Of a DNA stretch of 12,304 nucleotides, positions 1-6,127 are shown piece by piece. Below the pieces are notes generated by a model, which did no database searches, had not been told where the DNA came from, and worked only from the letters and a program-made list of their open reading frames with translations. The position numbers and the translations under genes were made by a program. Source of the DNA: Acinetobacter sp. 10FS3-1 (GTDB taxonomy: Bacteria > Pseudomonadota > Gammaproteobacteria > Pseudomonadales > Moraxellaceae); contig NZ_CP039150.1 in the NCBI RefSeq assembly GCF_013343215.1, positions 1 through 12,304 of the forward strand, written 5' to 3'. Position 1 is the stretch's first letter. Each line of letters begins with the position of its first letter.

Positions 1-40
1 AAATGCTTGAAATTTCCCTATAGGCATCAATATCTTAGTT

Positions 41-79
41 AAAGCCGTTCCAGGGTTCAGCGCACTGGAGCGGCTTTTT
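41..79 (+). terminator. Intrinsic terminator, probably bidirectional
   Basis: A 13-bp stem (41-53 with 65-77, one G-T wobble) encloses a loop of about 11 nt and is followed by a run of five T at 75-79. If the window is circular, this is the first strong terminator downstream of the SulP gene ending at 12245. The A-run at 41-43 means it may also stop minus-strand transcription leaving the gene at 150-686. Confidence 0.8.
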
Positions 80-80
80 A

Positions 81-153
81 TTGATTCTTCACGTTCCACG
101 CCTATTCTTTGATCATTGTTCCACAACTTTGATTAGCTTCAGTGAAGAATCAA
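81..153. repeat. Perfect 12-bp inverted repeat around the 3' end of the replication-associated gene
   Basis: TTGATTCTTCAC (81-92) is matched exactly by its reverse complement GTGAAGAATCAA (142-153), with 49 bp between. The right arm contains the stop codon of the minus-strand gene at 150-686. The intervening DNA holds the direct repeat GTTCCAC (93-99 and 118-124) followed by related CTTTGAT words. It may be a 3' stabilising structure or a protein site; no function can be assigned. Confidence 0.5.
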
Positions 154-686
154 TTGTCAAAAACAGCCTTCGCCAAACGACCGAATAAACCTCGTTTTTT
201 AGGTTGTCGCTCGATATGCGTAGGCACTGGACTGTGCTCATTTTCTGTTTGCTCCGGAGTAGTCAATCCGTCATGTTTAGCTTCTGCTGTGTCTAGTTCT
301 GGATCTGTTTTGGTCATACCTGGTTGCACCGATTCTTGATCGGTAAACGTAGTCATATTGGCTTGGGGAGCTTCTAATAAGCGCTGCATTGTTTCAATCT
401 GGTTTTGATAGAAAGATTCCCGGTCTTTTGCATCATCAAGCTGATTTTTCAGTATGTCTATCTGTTGTCTAAGCAGTAAAATTTCTGCCGAACTTGGACT
501 GTCTATTTTTACAGGTTCTTTTATATTCTGTTTTTTGGCAGGCTCTCCAAATACACGGATAGCTTCTGAAAAATCAATTTTATTGTCAGAGTTTTTACTT
601 AAAATACCTTTATTTATATGGTTATAAATCGTTTGTCTGTTTATGCCATAAAGCTTGGATAATTCTAAAACTGAAAGGCTTTTCAT
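150..686 (-). CDS. Plasmid replication-associated DNA-binding protein (HTH, coiled coil)
   Basis: The 178-residue protein opens with a MerR/excisionase-like helix-turn-helix (about residues 4-30, containing LSKLYGINRQTIYNHINKG). A likely coiled coil follows (about 66-105, rich in L, Q, D and E), then a low-complexity acidic stretch and a basic tail (PKKRGLFGRLAK). Its position just downstream of repB on the same strand, with a 78-bp gap, fits the 'plasmid replication DNA-binding protein' (RepA-like) often found beside repB in Acinetobacter plasmids. Its exact role is not established; copy control, partition or autoregulation are possible. No strong Shine-Dalgarno precedes the ATG at 686. The palindrome at 721-747 lies 35 bp upstream and is the obvious candidate operator. 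The family call is fairly sure; the function is inferred. Confidence 0.8.
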   Translation of the reverse strand: MKSLSVLELSKLYGINRQTIYNHINKGILSKNSDNKIDFSEAIRVFGEPAKKQNIKEPVKIDSPSSAEILLLRQQIDILKNQLDDAKDRESFYQNQIETMQRLLEAPQANMTTFTDQESVQPGMTKTDPELDTAEAKHDGLTTPEQTENEHSPVPTHIERQPKKRGLFGRLAKAVFDN

Positions 687-720
687 GATGTAAAACGATG
701 CCTAATCTTGTAAAAATGTC

Positions 721-747
721 TTGTCTATTAGACAGTCTAATAGACAA
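721..747. promoter_or_regulatory. Perfect 27-bp palindrome, candidate operator
   Basis: Two 13-bp arms, TTGTCTATTAGAC and GTCTAATAGACAA, are perfect reverse complements around one central A. Each arm contains its own smaller palindrome (GTCTA-T-TAGAC and GTCTA-A-TAGAC), so four identical GTCTA half-sites stand in alternating orientation. It lies between the end of repB and the start of the helix-turn-helix gene. This suits cooperative binding of two dimers, probably of that protein. There is no T-run on the minus side, so a terminator is less likely. Confidence 0.65.
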
Positions 748-764
748 ATCGGCAAGCCTATATT

Positions 765-1694
765 CTAGGCAGCCTTAAAACCTACTTTTTGGAGGTAAGG
801 GTATAGTTCCTTAAATTTCTCTGGGGTTTGGAGCATTTCAGCAATACGTACAGCGAACTGCTGATAGCTTTCTGTGCCCTGGGAGTATTTACTCATTTCA
901 GGAAGTTGTGAAAGTTTGTTGGCAAACAAGTGTCGTTGAGCATCTGTCATGGTTGAGAAAATATTTACCGTTTTTGGATCTCGCTTGTTTTCTACTGATT
1001 GATTGCCCGTTTTCTTCTGTTTGAAGGTGAATGAAAAACCTGAAATAGAACGGCCTTTTTTATGCTGCTCATATTTAACTGTAATGTCAGAAAACTCGTT
1101 AATTTGATCAATAGCAATATCTAAAACACGTCTTTTAAAAGCTTCCATACGAGCGTATTCATTAACTCCTATACCTATTTGACTACGGAATTTATTTAAC
1201 TCATACATAGGTGTTTTGCCTACAGACTTCCATTGCATTAACAATTCATAAAGTCGTACAGCATAAACACTTTTGAAATCCGAAGTTTTTTTAAGATGGT
1301 AGCTAGTAAAATATTGTTCAAAGCCATCTATTTTTGTGACGTGTTCAATTACGACACGAGTTAGAGTCACCAATATCCGACCTTCACCCTTTCGATAATT
1401 AGCATCTTGAATCCAGCGACTTTTTGTTAAAGTCCCGTCTTCATTAGTAATAGTAAACTGTCTTTTAAATAAAGAATCTTCAGCCTCAGTTAAGGCTAAA
1501 TATGCTGCGTCGGATGAAACATTAAAGGCTTTAGCATATCTAAGAGCATTTAGTTCTAATGGCTCATCGGTTGATAATCCTTGCCCCGTTTCACGAGCAT
1601 CGACAATAGCGAGCTGCAATAGACGAGTTTCACTTAAAGTAAGTGTTTGTAAGGCCTGAACGAGTTTATTTGATTTTACGACTAAGTCGGTCAT
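765..1694 (-). CDS. repB: Replication initiator protein RepB (Rep_3 superfamily)
   Basis: The 309-residue protein belongs to the Rep_3 (PF01051) initiators, which bind iterons as monomers to open the origin and repress their own gene as dimers. Family features are the N-terminal 'VVKSNKLVQA' start with 'LTLSETRLLQLAI' (about 4-30), the first winged-helix region with 'YFTSYHLKKTSDFKSVYAVRLYELL' spread over about 128-152, and the second winged helix with 'FRSQIGIGVNEYARMEAFKRRVLDIAIDQIN' spread over about 168-198. The length is usual for Acinetobacter RepB proteins. Its start faces four iterons 67-154 bp away, which identifies them as its binding sites. The start codon ATG at 1694 has only a weak ribosome-binding site, as is common when Rep is kept low. 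The replicon group cannot be assigned without alignment. Confidence 0.95.
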   Translation of the reverse strand: MTDLVVKSNKLVQALQTLTLSETRLLQLAIVDARETGQGLSTDEPLELNALRYAKAFNVSSDAAYLALTEAEDSLFKRQFTITNEDGTLTKSRWIQDANYRKGEGRILVTLTRVVIEHVTKIDGFEQYFTSYHLKKTSDFKSVYAVRLYELLMQWKSVGKTPMYELNKFRSQIGIGVNEYARMEAFKRRVLDIAIDQINEFSDITVKYEQHKKGRSISGFSFTFKQKKTGNQSVENKRDPKTVNIFSTMTDAQRHLFANKLSQLPEMSKYSQGTESYQQFAVRIAEMLQTPEKFKELYPYLQKVGFKAA

Positions 1695-1732
1695 GTCATT
1701 CTATTTAGCAACAGTTTTATTGTGTTGCTATA

Positions 1733-1755
1733 ACAACATAATAAATATATGTTGT
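1733..1755. promoter_or_regulatory. Inverted repeat in the repB promoter region
   Basis: ACAACATA (1733-1740) and TATGTTGT (1748-1755) form a perfect 8-bp inverted repeat with a 7-bp AT centre, between the iterons and the repB start. The nearby GTTGCTATAAC (about 1724-1734) repeats part of the iteron core. In Rep_3 plasmids a partial inverted iteron over the rep promoter is the usual site where Rep dimers repress transcription. This role is inferred from position. Confidence 0.5.
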
Positions 1756-1760
1756 CAAAT

Positions 1761-1848
1761 ACCGAGGAAACGTTGCTATATAACCGAGGAAACGTTGCTA
1801 TATAACCGAGGAAACGTTGCTATATAACCGAGGAAACGTTGCTATATA
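1761..1848. repeat. oriV: Origin of replication: four perfect 22-bp iterons
   Basis: Four head-to-tail copies of a 22-bp unit start at 1761, 1783, 1805 and 1827. Each begins ACCGAGGAAACG and ends TTGCTATATA, and all four are identical. The 22-bp period equals about two helical turns, so all copies face the same side of the DNA, as expected for RepB binding. AT-rich DNA lies on both sides, giving a likely melting region. No consensus DnaA box was seen next to the iterons. Confidence 0.93.
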
Positions 1849-2380
1849 GATCATGAAGGCATTGCTGCTTAAGGCTTTCAGCATGTCTAAAAACATTTAA
1901 AAGCTTTAAAATAATTAAAAGCCCAGGGAAGGAAAAATTGCCCTTGGTTTTCGCTACGCTCAAACTCTATTGAACTTCGCTTTCGCTCAGTTCGTAGGGG
2001 CAATTTTTTAGTTAATTCTTTCTTGAATTCGAAAAACCAAAAGCAAGAATGGATTCGCTACGCTCATAGAGCTTTTTCACTCGCTTTCGCTCGATCTAAA
2101 ATCTGATTTTTACATGTGATTTACGCTTTATTAGGCTCTACAGCCTAAAAAGCTGTTTTTCAGAAAGTCGAAGCGCGAATTTTAGTGGTTCGCTCGTAGA
2201 CACTCGCTCTATAGATACCTTTTAGGTATTTAATTTGAGTTTTAAGGATATTTCTTAGTTTATAAATTAAGGATTTGTATTAGGTAAAGCGTAAAAGGGC
2301 CTATTTCGCATTTTTAGCCCTGATTACATTTTTTATTAGGGATGGGTAGGATTAAGCCAAAAACAGGCTGTAATCGCATT
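1849..2380. other. Gene-free origin-adjacent stretch with short CGCT repeats and hairpins
   Basis: No gene is visible. TTCGCTACGCTCA occurs at 1950-1962 and 2054-2066, and CGCTTTCGCTC at 1978-1988 and 2082-2092, so the same pair of words appears twice about 104 bp apart. Less exact TCGCTC-type words continue to about 2210. AAAAATTGCCC (1933-1943) is complementary to GGGCAATTTTT (1998-2008). Small perfect hairpins lie at 2131-2148 (TTAGGCT stem) and 2215-2229 (ATACCT stem). Replication or single-strand-origin structure is possible but not shown. Confidence 0.5.
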
Positions 2381-3136
2381 TTATGGCTTTCCACGGTGCT
2401 TTTGGATGAGTACTTTGTGAAACTCTTGCCCATTGATTTTATAGGTTGGCAAATCTTCAACCATACGCTGGAATAATTTTGTTTCTTCCTTGAGGTCTTC
2501 GGTGTTGTTTTTGATCTCTTTATAGAGTGTGGTTTCTTTAATGGCTCTTTCCCAAATAATGCTCTGTAGGAGGGCATCTCTGAGCAGGGGAATATCACTG
2601 TGCTGGATCTGAAGATCAAGGTCTTTATAAAGTGATTGAACTACACCTCCTATCGCGTATTTGAGTTGGTTTTCTGCATTGCGTTTTTTCTGGGCTTCCG
2701 TCAGTTCCTTGTGACTTTTCTGCAAAATTTCACGTTTGTGTTCATTCTCCAGCCGGATTCGATTGTCTAGGGCGGCTTTTTCAATTTTCTGATAAGACTC
2801 TAGGGCGCGATCCAGGCGGAAAAAATTATCCTGATCCATTGCTTGATTGAGTAAGGTCAGAATTTCAATTTCGTTGGCCAAGAGGGGCTGCTGGTTTTTG
2901 TCCTTCAGTTTGATCTGTTCAATGAGTGCCTGTCTTGTTAGAAACTGGTTCTTCTCCCGGTCGACTGTTTTGAGCAGACTGAGTTGTTTGTCATTGAATC
3001 TGTCATTGGATTGCTGGAGTAGGGTTAAAGCCTGTTGCTGTTTTTTCTTGAGGAAGGGAAGTTTTTCCAGGAACTGCTGCAATGTCATGAGGTCATTTGA
3101 AGTGAGTATTTTCGCAGGTCTTCCACGAGCCGTCAT
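2381..3136 (-). CDS. Probable mobilization accessory protein (coiled coil, MobC-like by position)
   Basis: The protein starts TARGRPAKILTSNDL, with a GRPAK AT-hook-like basic patch. It then consists almost entirely of long charged helices rich in Q, K, E and L (about residues 20-170), typical of coiled coils. I chose ATG 3136 (251 residues) because GGAG stands six bases upstream of it. The alternative ATG at 3151 (256 residues) has no ribosome-binding site. The gene is divergent from the relaxase gene across the oriT candidate, which is the usual arrangement of relaxosome accessory genes in mobilizable Acinetobacter plasmids. No catalytic motif is visible. A DNA-binding helper for the relaxase is an inference from position; the protein family itself is not firmly recognised. 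Confidence 0.7.
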   Translation of the reverse strand: MTARGRPAKILTSNDLMTLQQFLEKLPFLKKKQQQALTLLQQSNDRFNDKQLSLLKTVDREKNQFLTRQALIEQIKLKDKNQQPLLANEIEILTLLNQAMDQDNFFRLDRALESYQKIEKAALDNRIRLENEHKREILQKSHKELTEAQKKRNAENQLKYAIGGVVQSLYKDLDLQIQHSDIPLLRDALLQSIIWERAIKETTLYKEIKNNTEDLKEETKLFQRMVEDLPTYKINGQEFHKVLIQKHRGKP

Positions 3137-3200
3137 CGCATTCTCCAGCATAAAATGGGTGAGGTTTTTCTGTTTTCAGTTTAGCATAGGCTGGCACGGG

Positions 3201-3240
3201 AAGAATTAAATAAAATGTGGGAACATTTTATTTAATTCTT
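3201..3240. repeat. Perfect 18-bp inverted repeat, 4-nt loop
   Basis: The left arm 3201-3218 (AAGAATTAAATAAAATGT) pairs exactly with 3223-3240 around GGGA. It lies 65 bp upstream of the accessory gene and is the left hairpin of the oriT candidate. Its AT-rich stem ends in TTAATTCTT without a proper U-run, so it does not look like an ordinary terminator. Confidence 0.8.
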
Positions 3241-3252
3241 AAGCTCGTTTCC

Positions 3253-3335
3253 GTGTTTTTAATTCGATATAATTACTACGCAATTATATCGAATTAAAAA
3301 CACTTCTCCTCGTGCTCCGCAGGCTCTGCGAGGCT
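3253..3335 (+). other. oriT: Candidate origin of transfer (oriT) with 22-bp hairpin
   Basis: Arms 3253-3274 and 3282-3303 are perfect 22-bp reverse complements around the 7-nt loop ACTACGC. Just 3' of it lies CTCGTGCTCCGCAGG (3309-3323), in which GTGCTCC differs by one base from the GTGCGCC core of RSF1010-type MOBQ nic regions. A further small hairpin (CGCAG-GCT-CTGCG) follows at 3318-3330. In RSF1010 an inverted repeat also stands directly 5' of nic on the cleaved strand. Location between divergent mobilization genes supports oriT; the exact nick site is a guess. Confidence 0.55.
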
Positions 3336-3357
3336 CCGTGAATTTGAAGGTGGGATT

Positions 3358-4641
3358 ATGTTCTATTGCAACCTGGAACACACAAGCAAAAAGGCCGTGA
3401 AAACCCGATCGGGGAAAGTAAAAAATGCTGCCACGGCCAAGAACCGGTTTCACTACATTACCCGGACTTCGCATTTTAAAAATTATAAAGAAAGTGCCTC
3501 AGAACAGATCGAATTTGTGAGATCCGGCAATATGCCAAATTTTGCTGAAGGAAAGCCGGCTGAGTTTTGGGGCGCTGCAGATATTTATGAACGTAGTAAT
3601 GGCCGTACCTGTTCCAGTCTGGTGGTGGCCTTGCCGAAAGAGTTGAACCAGGCACAGCGGATTGAATTGGCCGAGGCATTCATTGCTGAGTTTGCAGACC
3701 GCTATCGCTATCCCTTTACCTGTGCCATTCATAATCATGTTGGATCGTTGGGTGGGCAAGAGCAACCGCATTTGCATTTTATGTATAGTGAACGGCATGT
3801 TGATGGCATCGACCGGACCGCAGAACAGTTTTTTAAGCGTTATAACCCAAAGGATCCACAGAAAGGTGGGGCGCAGAAGCTGACAGCTGATGTGTTAGGC
3901 ATGGGAAAGGCGCAGTTACAGCTGTATCGGCAGAAAACTGAAGAGCTGATTAATGACAGTCTCATGCGTTATGCTCCGACCAAGATGGTGGAAATCAAGG
4001 GAATTCAGGTGGAAGTTCCTAGTTTGGTCAGCTGTTTATCCAACAAGGAATACAACAAGAAGCATGGCACACAGCTGAAGGATGTTCCTGTGATGAATAA
4101 GGCGGTCCGTTTTGCGCGTGAGAAAGAGCCGGAATTAGTGGCCGAACGGGAAAGAATGACTGCTGAAATTAACCGGTTACGTGCTGAAAATCATTATGAG
4201 TTGTATCGTTCATTTTACGAGGCTGAATTAAAAAATCGTCAAGAGATTGAAGAGTTGAGCACGCAAGCTGAAACACCACGGACACGGCAGCATTGGTATG
4301 CTCAAGAAAAATTATTGTTTTTACAACAGAAAATGCTGCAAGCCTTATTGCAAGATCGTCAAATGACTGAACCTTTTAGGGTGATTCAGCATGATTTACA
4401 GACTTATATCGATCTTTTGAATATCGAATCCTTCGACCGACTTGAAAAATTTGAATACTTAACTGATTTGGGCCAACAGTTAAAGAATTCAGTTATCCAG
4501 ATAGCCTCTATTGAGGAAGAATTGGCATTCATGCAGCGGCAAGTCATCGAACGTGTGCCTTTGCAAATGAGAGAAAAGGCAGTAACCCCTGACAAGATAA
4601 GAAATCATGATCAGGATAATGATTTTAGTCCTGGCTTTTAA
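3358..4641 (+). CDS. mobA: MobA/MobL family relaxase (MOBQ)
   Basis: The 427-residue protein would nick one strand at oriT and stay covalently attached during conjugative mobilization. The N-terminal 200 residues resemble RSF1010 MobA. A likely catalytic tyrosine sits at Tyr33 (NRFHYITR), then NMPNFAE and WGAADIYERSNGR (71-83), ALPKEL (91-96), the histidine motif HNH near 125-127 with QPHLHFMYSER (136-146), and FFKRYNPKDPQKGGAQK (158-174). These are the MOBQ motifs in the expected order. The C-terminal half is helical and charged, with no primase domain, unlike RSF1010 MobA-RepB. A good ribosome-binding site (AAGGTGGG, 3347-3354) precedes ATG 3358. G+C appears higher than in the flanking DNA. 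No type IV secretion genes are present, so the plasmid would be mobilizable rather than self-transmissible. Confidence 0.92.
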   Translation: MFYCNLEHTSKKAVKTRSGKVKNAATAKNRFHYITRTSHFKNYKESASEQIEFVRSGNMPNFAEGKPAEFWGAADIYERSNGRTCSSLVVALPKELNQAQRIELAEAFIAEFADRYRYPFTCAIHNHVGSLGGQEQPHLHFMYSERHVDGIDRTAEQFFKRYNPKDPQKGGAQKLTADVLGMGKAQLQLYRQKTEELINDSLMRYAPTKMVEIKGIQVEVPSLVSCLSNKEYNKKHGTQLKDVPVMNKAVRFAREKEPELVAERERMTAEINRLRAENHYELYRSFYEAELKNRQEIEELSTQAETPRTRQHWYAQEKLLFLQQKMLQALLQDRQMTEPFRVIQHDLQTYIDLLNIESFDRLEKFEYLTDLGQQLKNSVIQIASIEEELAFMQRQVIERVPLQMREKAVTPDKIRNHDQDNDFSPGF

Positions 4642-4858
4642 GCAGATTATTTAGGGCACGCCACTGCATGAGCAATACTGCTTCTTCATCTTTAATTGTG
4701 GTTTCTCCGGACTGAATCCGGTCAAAGCGTTCCCAGGATCTTTTTTCATGAGCCTTTTTTTCTTCAGGACTCATGCCGAAGGTCGTAATCGATTGAGCTG
4801 TTGCCCAATCCTTGCGATCCATTTTTTTGAGATGCTCACTTGTACTGAATTTTTTCAT
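4625..4858 (-). CDS. Small hypothetical protein downstream of mobA
   Basis: This 77-residue charged, soluble protein (MKKFSTSEHLKKMDRKDW start, WERFDRIQSGETTIKDEEA middle) has no membrane segment or recognised domain. Its 3' end overlaps the 3' end of mobA by 17 bp, tail to tail, which suggests the two have travelled together. Translation could start at ATG 4858; the ribosome-binding site (AGAAG, about 10 bases upstream) is weak. It could be an accessory mobilization or copy-control protein, but nothing in the sequence proves this. Confidence 0.6.
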   Translation of the reverse strand: MKKFSTSEHLKKMDRKDWATAQSITTFGMSPEEKKAHEKRSWERFDRIQSGETTIKDEEAVLLMQWRALNNLLKSQD

Positions 4859-4985
4859 GGAAATACTTCTGAGAGGGACTTAACCGAATTATTTGATCTT
4901 TAATTCCTTAATGTGACAGAAGCTGATATTGCAACTGCCAAGCTGAATGCAGAATTTTCCCTTATATTGTAAAAGATAATTCGAC

Positions 4986-5169
4986 TTTTAGATTTTTTTA
5001 GAAACTAAAAAACAAGATATTAATTATAAATCAACAATTTATACGATTAGTAATGAATTTTAGGTTTTTAAGAAAAAACAATATAATTATTGTAAATCAA
5101 CGCTTTAGGTGATTAGTAATGAATTTTAGATTCTATTTTTTTAAGCGTCTAGCCTAAAATTCATTACTA
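4986..5169. repeat. Degenerate 66-bp tandem repeat plus inverted copy in AT-rich DNA
   Basis: The stretch 4859-5307 contains no gene. TAAATCAAC-N9-GATTAGTAATGAATTTTAG occurs at 5027-5063 and again at 5093-5129, exactly 66 bp later; outside the variable 9-mer the match is perfect. Upstream A-rich DNA (from about 4986 and about 5058) is also loosely repeated. CTAAAATTCATTACTA (5154-5169) is an exact inverted copy of 5114-5129, giving a 16-bp stem with a 24-bp loop. Protein-binding iterons, a relic of another origin, or a remnant of recombination are all possible. Confidence 0.7.
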
Positions 5170-5263
5170 TCCCATTTTATTTATTTAGATCAATTACTTA
5201 GATTATTTTTTTAAGCCTAGTCTTGTGAGCTAAAAGAATCTAATTAGGGCCTACTTATAGGGG

Positions 5264-5291
5264 CTTTCGTATAAGGTGTATTATGTTAATT
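5264..5291 (+). other. pdif1: XerC/XerD recombination site, centre GGTGTA
   Basis: XerC-type arm CTTTCGTATAA (5264-5274), 6-bp centre GGTGTA (5275-5280) and XerD-type arm TTATGTTAATT (5281-5291). The orientation is C to D on the plus strand. It separates the replication/mobilization backbone from the first cargo module and has the same centre as pdif4 and pdif6. Confidence 0.9.
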
Positions 5292-5307
5292 TTAGGGAAG
5301 TTCAATA

Positions 5308-5709
5308 ATGCAAAAATATAAATCAAAAATAGATTGGTGGCTGATTATAGTTTTGACAGGAAGTTCTTTACTGCTTTTAACCTTGGTCTATAGTAATTTT
5401 GATAGCCAAAATTTACATGCAAATATAATTTTTTCCGTCCTTTTAAGTTCTTTAGCTCTAGTGGTTTGGTTACCCATTCCAACCACATACTATGTTGTAG
5501 ACAGTGAGATATTAAAGATACACAGCATATTCTTAAAGTGGGAAATTCCATTGAGTAGTATTGAAAAGATCGAGGAAACATCAGACTCTTTATCAGCTCC
5601 AGCTTTATCTTTAGATAGAATAAAAATTGAATATAAAAAAGATGGTATCCATAAATCAATCATGGTTTCGCCAAGGAATAAAACTGAATTTATAAAACAA
5701 GTATCTTGA
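5308..5709 (+). CDS. Membrane-anchored bacterial PH-domain protein (bPH_4 / DUF1200, YyaB-like)
   Basis: This 133-residue protein has two hydrophobic helices (about 10-29 and 38-57), then a C-terminal bacterial pleckstrin-homology fold. The fold is identified by YYVVDSEILKIHSIFLKWEIPL (within 61-82) and the hallmark LSAPALSLDRIKIEY (95-109), followed by IMVSPRNKTEF (118-128). This pattern is characteristic of PF06713. The family's function is unknown; the topology suggests the PH-like domain lies at the membrane face. ATG 5308 has a good ribosome-binding site, AGGGAAG (5294-5300), which begins three bases after pdif1. The gene therefore has almost no module DNA upstream, and its promoter must overlap the pdif site or come from the neighbouring module. 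It is the only gene of its module. Confidence 0.85.
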   Translation: MQKYKSKIDWWLIIVLTGSSLLLLTLVYSNFDSQNLHANIIFSVLLSSLALVVWLPIPTTYYVVDSEILKIHSIFLKWEIPLSSIEKIEETSDSLSAPALSLDRIKIEYKKDGIHKSIMVSPRNKTEFIKQVS

Positions 5710-5744
5710 TTTATCATCTACTTAATATAATAGAGATTATATGT

Positions 5745-5771
5745 AGCGAGGACTGTGGAACCTCGCTTTTT
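5745..5771 (+). terminator. Intrinsic terminator of the PH-domain gene
   Basis: AGCGAGG (5745-5751) pairs with CCTCGCT (5761-5767) around a 9-nt loop, followed by TTTT. It ends three bases before pdif2, so the module closes neatly. Confidence 0.85.
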
Positions 5772-5773
5772 CG

Positions 5774-5801
5774 ACTTCGCATAAGAGATTTTATGTTAAA
5801 T
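5774..5801 (+). other. pdif2: XerC/XerD recombination site, centre GAGATT
   Basis: XerC-type arm ACTTCGCATAA (5774-5784, one base off the usual TCGTATAA), centre GAGATT (5785-5790) and perfect XerD-type arm TTATGTTAAAT (5791-5801). Same orientation as pdif1 and pdif3. Its centre matches none of the other five sites. Confidence 0.85.
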
Positions 5802-5848
5802 AATGGCTTTCATATGAGCTGATATTTCTAAACATAAACGCAATTTTA

Positions 5849-5983
5849 TTAAGGTTGTTTAGATACCATGGAATCTAAATATCTCAATTGCTCATCCCTC
5901 TTTACTTTATTTTCATGTTTAATCACCGCTACTAGTAAAACTATGGTCATAGCTCCCGCTAGGTAGATGATCTTTTTTCTCAT
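5849..5983 (-). CDS. Small single-pass membrane protein, 44 residues
   Basis: ATG 5983 opens a 44-codon frame: MRKKIIYLAGAM, a hydrophobic segment TIVLLVAVI (about 13-21), then a charged tail ending SKQP and TAA. The positively charged start followed by one transmembrane segment predicts an anchored protein with the tail outside the cytoplasm, or an uncleaved signal anchor. No lipobox cysteine is present. A good ribosome-binding site (AAGGA) lies five to six bases upstream and supports real translation. It is the only protein gene I can support in the pdif2-pdif3 module. Toxin-like small peptides and stress membrane peptides share this architecture, but I do not recognise the family. Confidence 0.6.
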   Translation of the reverse strand: MRKKIIYLAGAMTIVLLVAVIKHENKVKRDEQLRYLDSMVSKQP

Positions 5984-6096
5984 GATTTCCTTATAGTGAA
6001 GTTATTTTTTCCTATTTTATATAACATGATACAAGTCATATAAACAATCAAGTTATGAGATGTATACATCGCAATCTGATAGGTAATTTAAGGAAT

Positions 6097-6127
6097 AAAA
6101 AAACCCCGGCATCCTGCCGAGGTTTTT
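6097..6127 (-). terminator. Strong minus-strand intrinsic terminator
   Basis: The 13-bp arms 6099-6111 and 6115-6127 close a 3-nt loop. The one imperfect pair is U-G on a minus-strand transcript but C-A on a plus-strand one, and the minus side ends in seven T. This makes it a minus-strand terminator. It lies upstream of the 44-residue gene, so it ends some other transcript that starts to the right. Confidence 0.8.

Noticed and set aside
142..339. 65-residue open frame on the plus strand
   Set aside because: Antisense shadow of the replication-associated gene; Ser/Val/Gly-rich translation without a ribosome-binding site.
1761..1848. Possible CRISPR array
   Set aside because: The four 22-bp units are directly adjacent without spacers and face a rep gene, so they are iterons.
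2314..2619. 101-residue open frame on the minus strand
   Set aside because: Shifted-frame shadow of the coiled-coil mobilization gene; K/S/T-rich composition and no start signal.
6014..6044. Degenerate pdif-like sequence (ATATAACATG ... TCATATAAAC)
   Set aside because: Both arms differ from the consensus at several positions, unlike the six clear sites; probably AT-rich coincidence in a promoter region.
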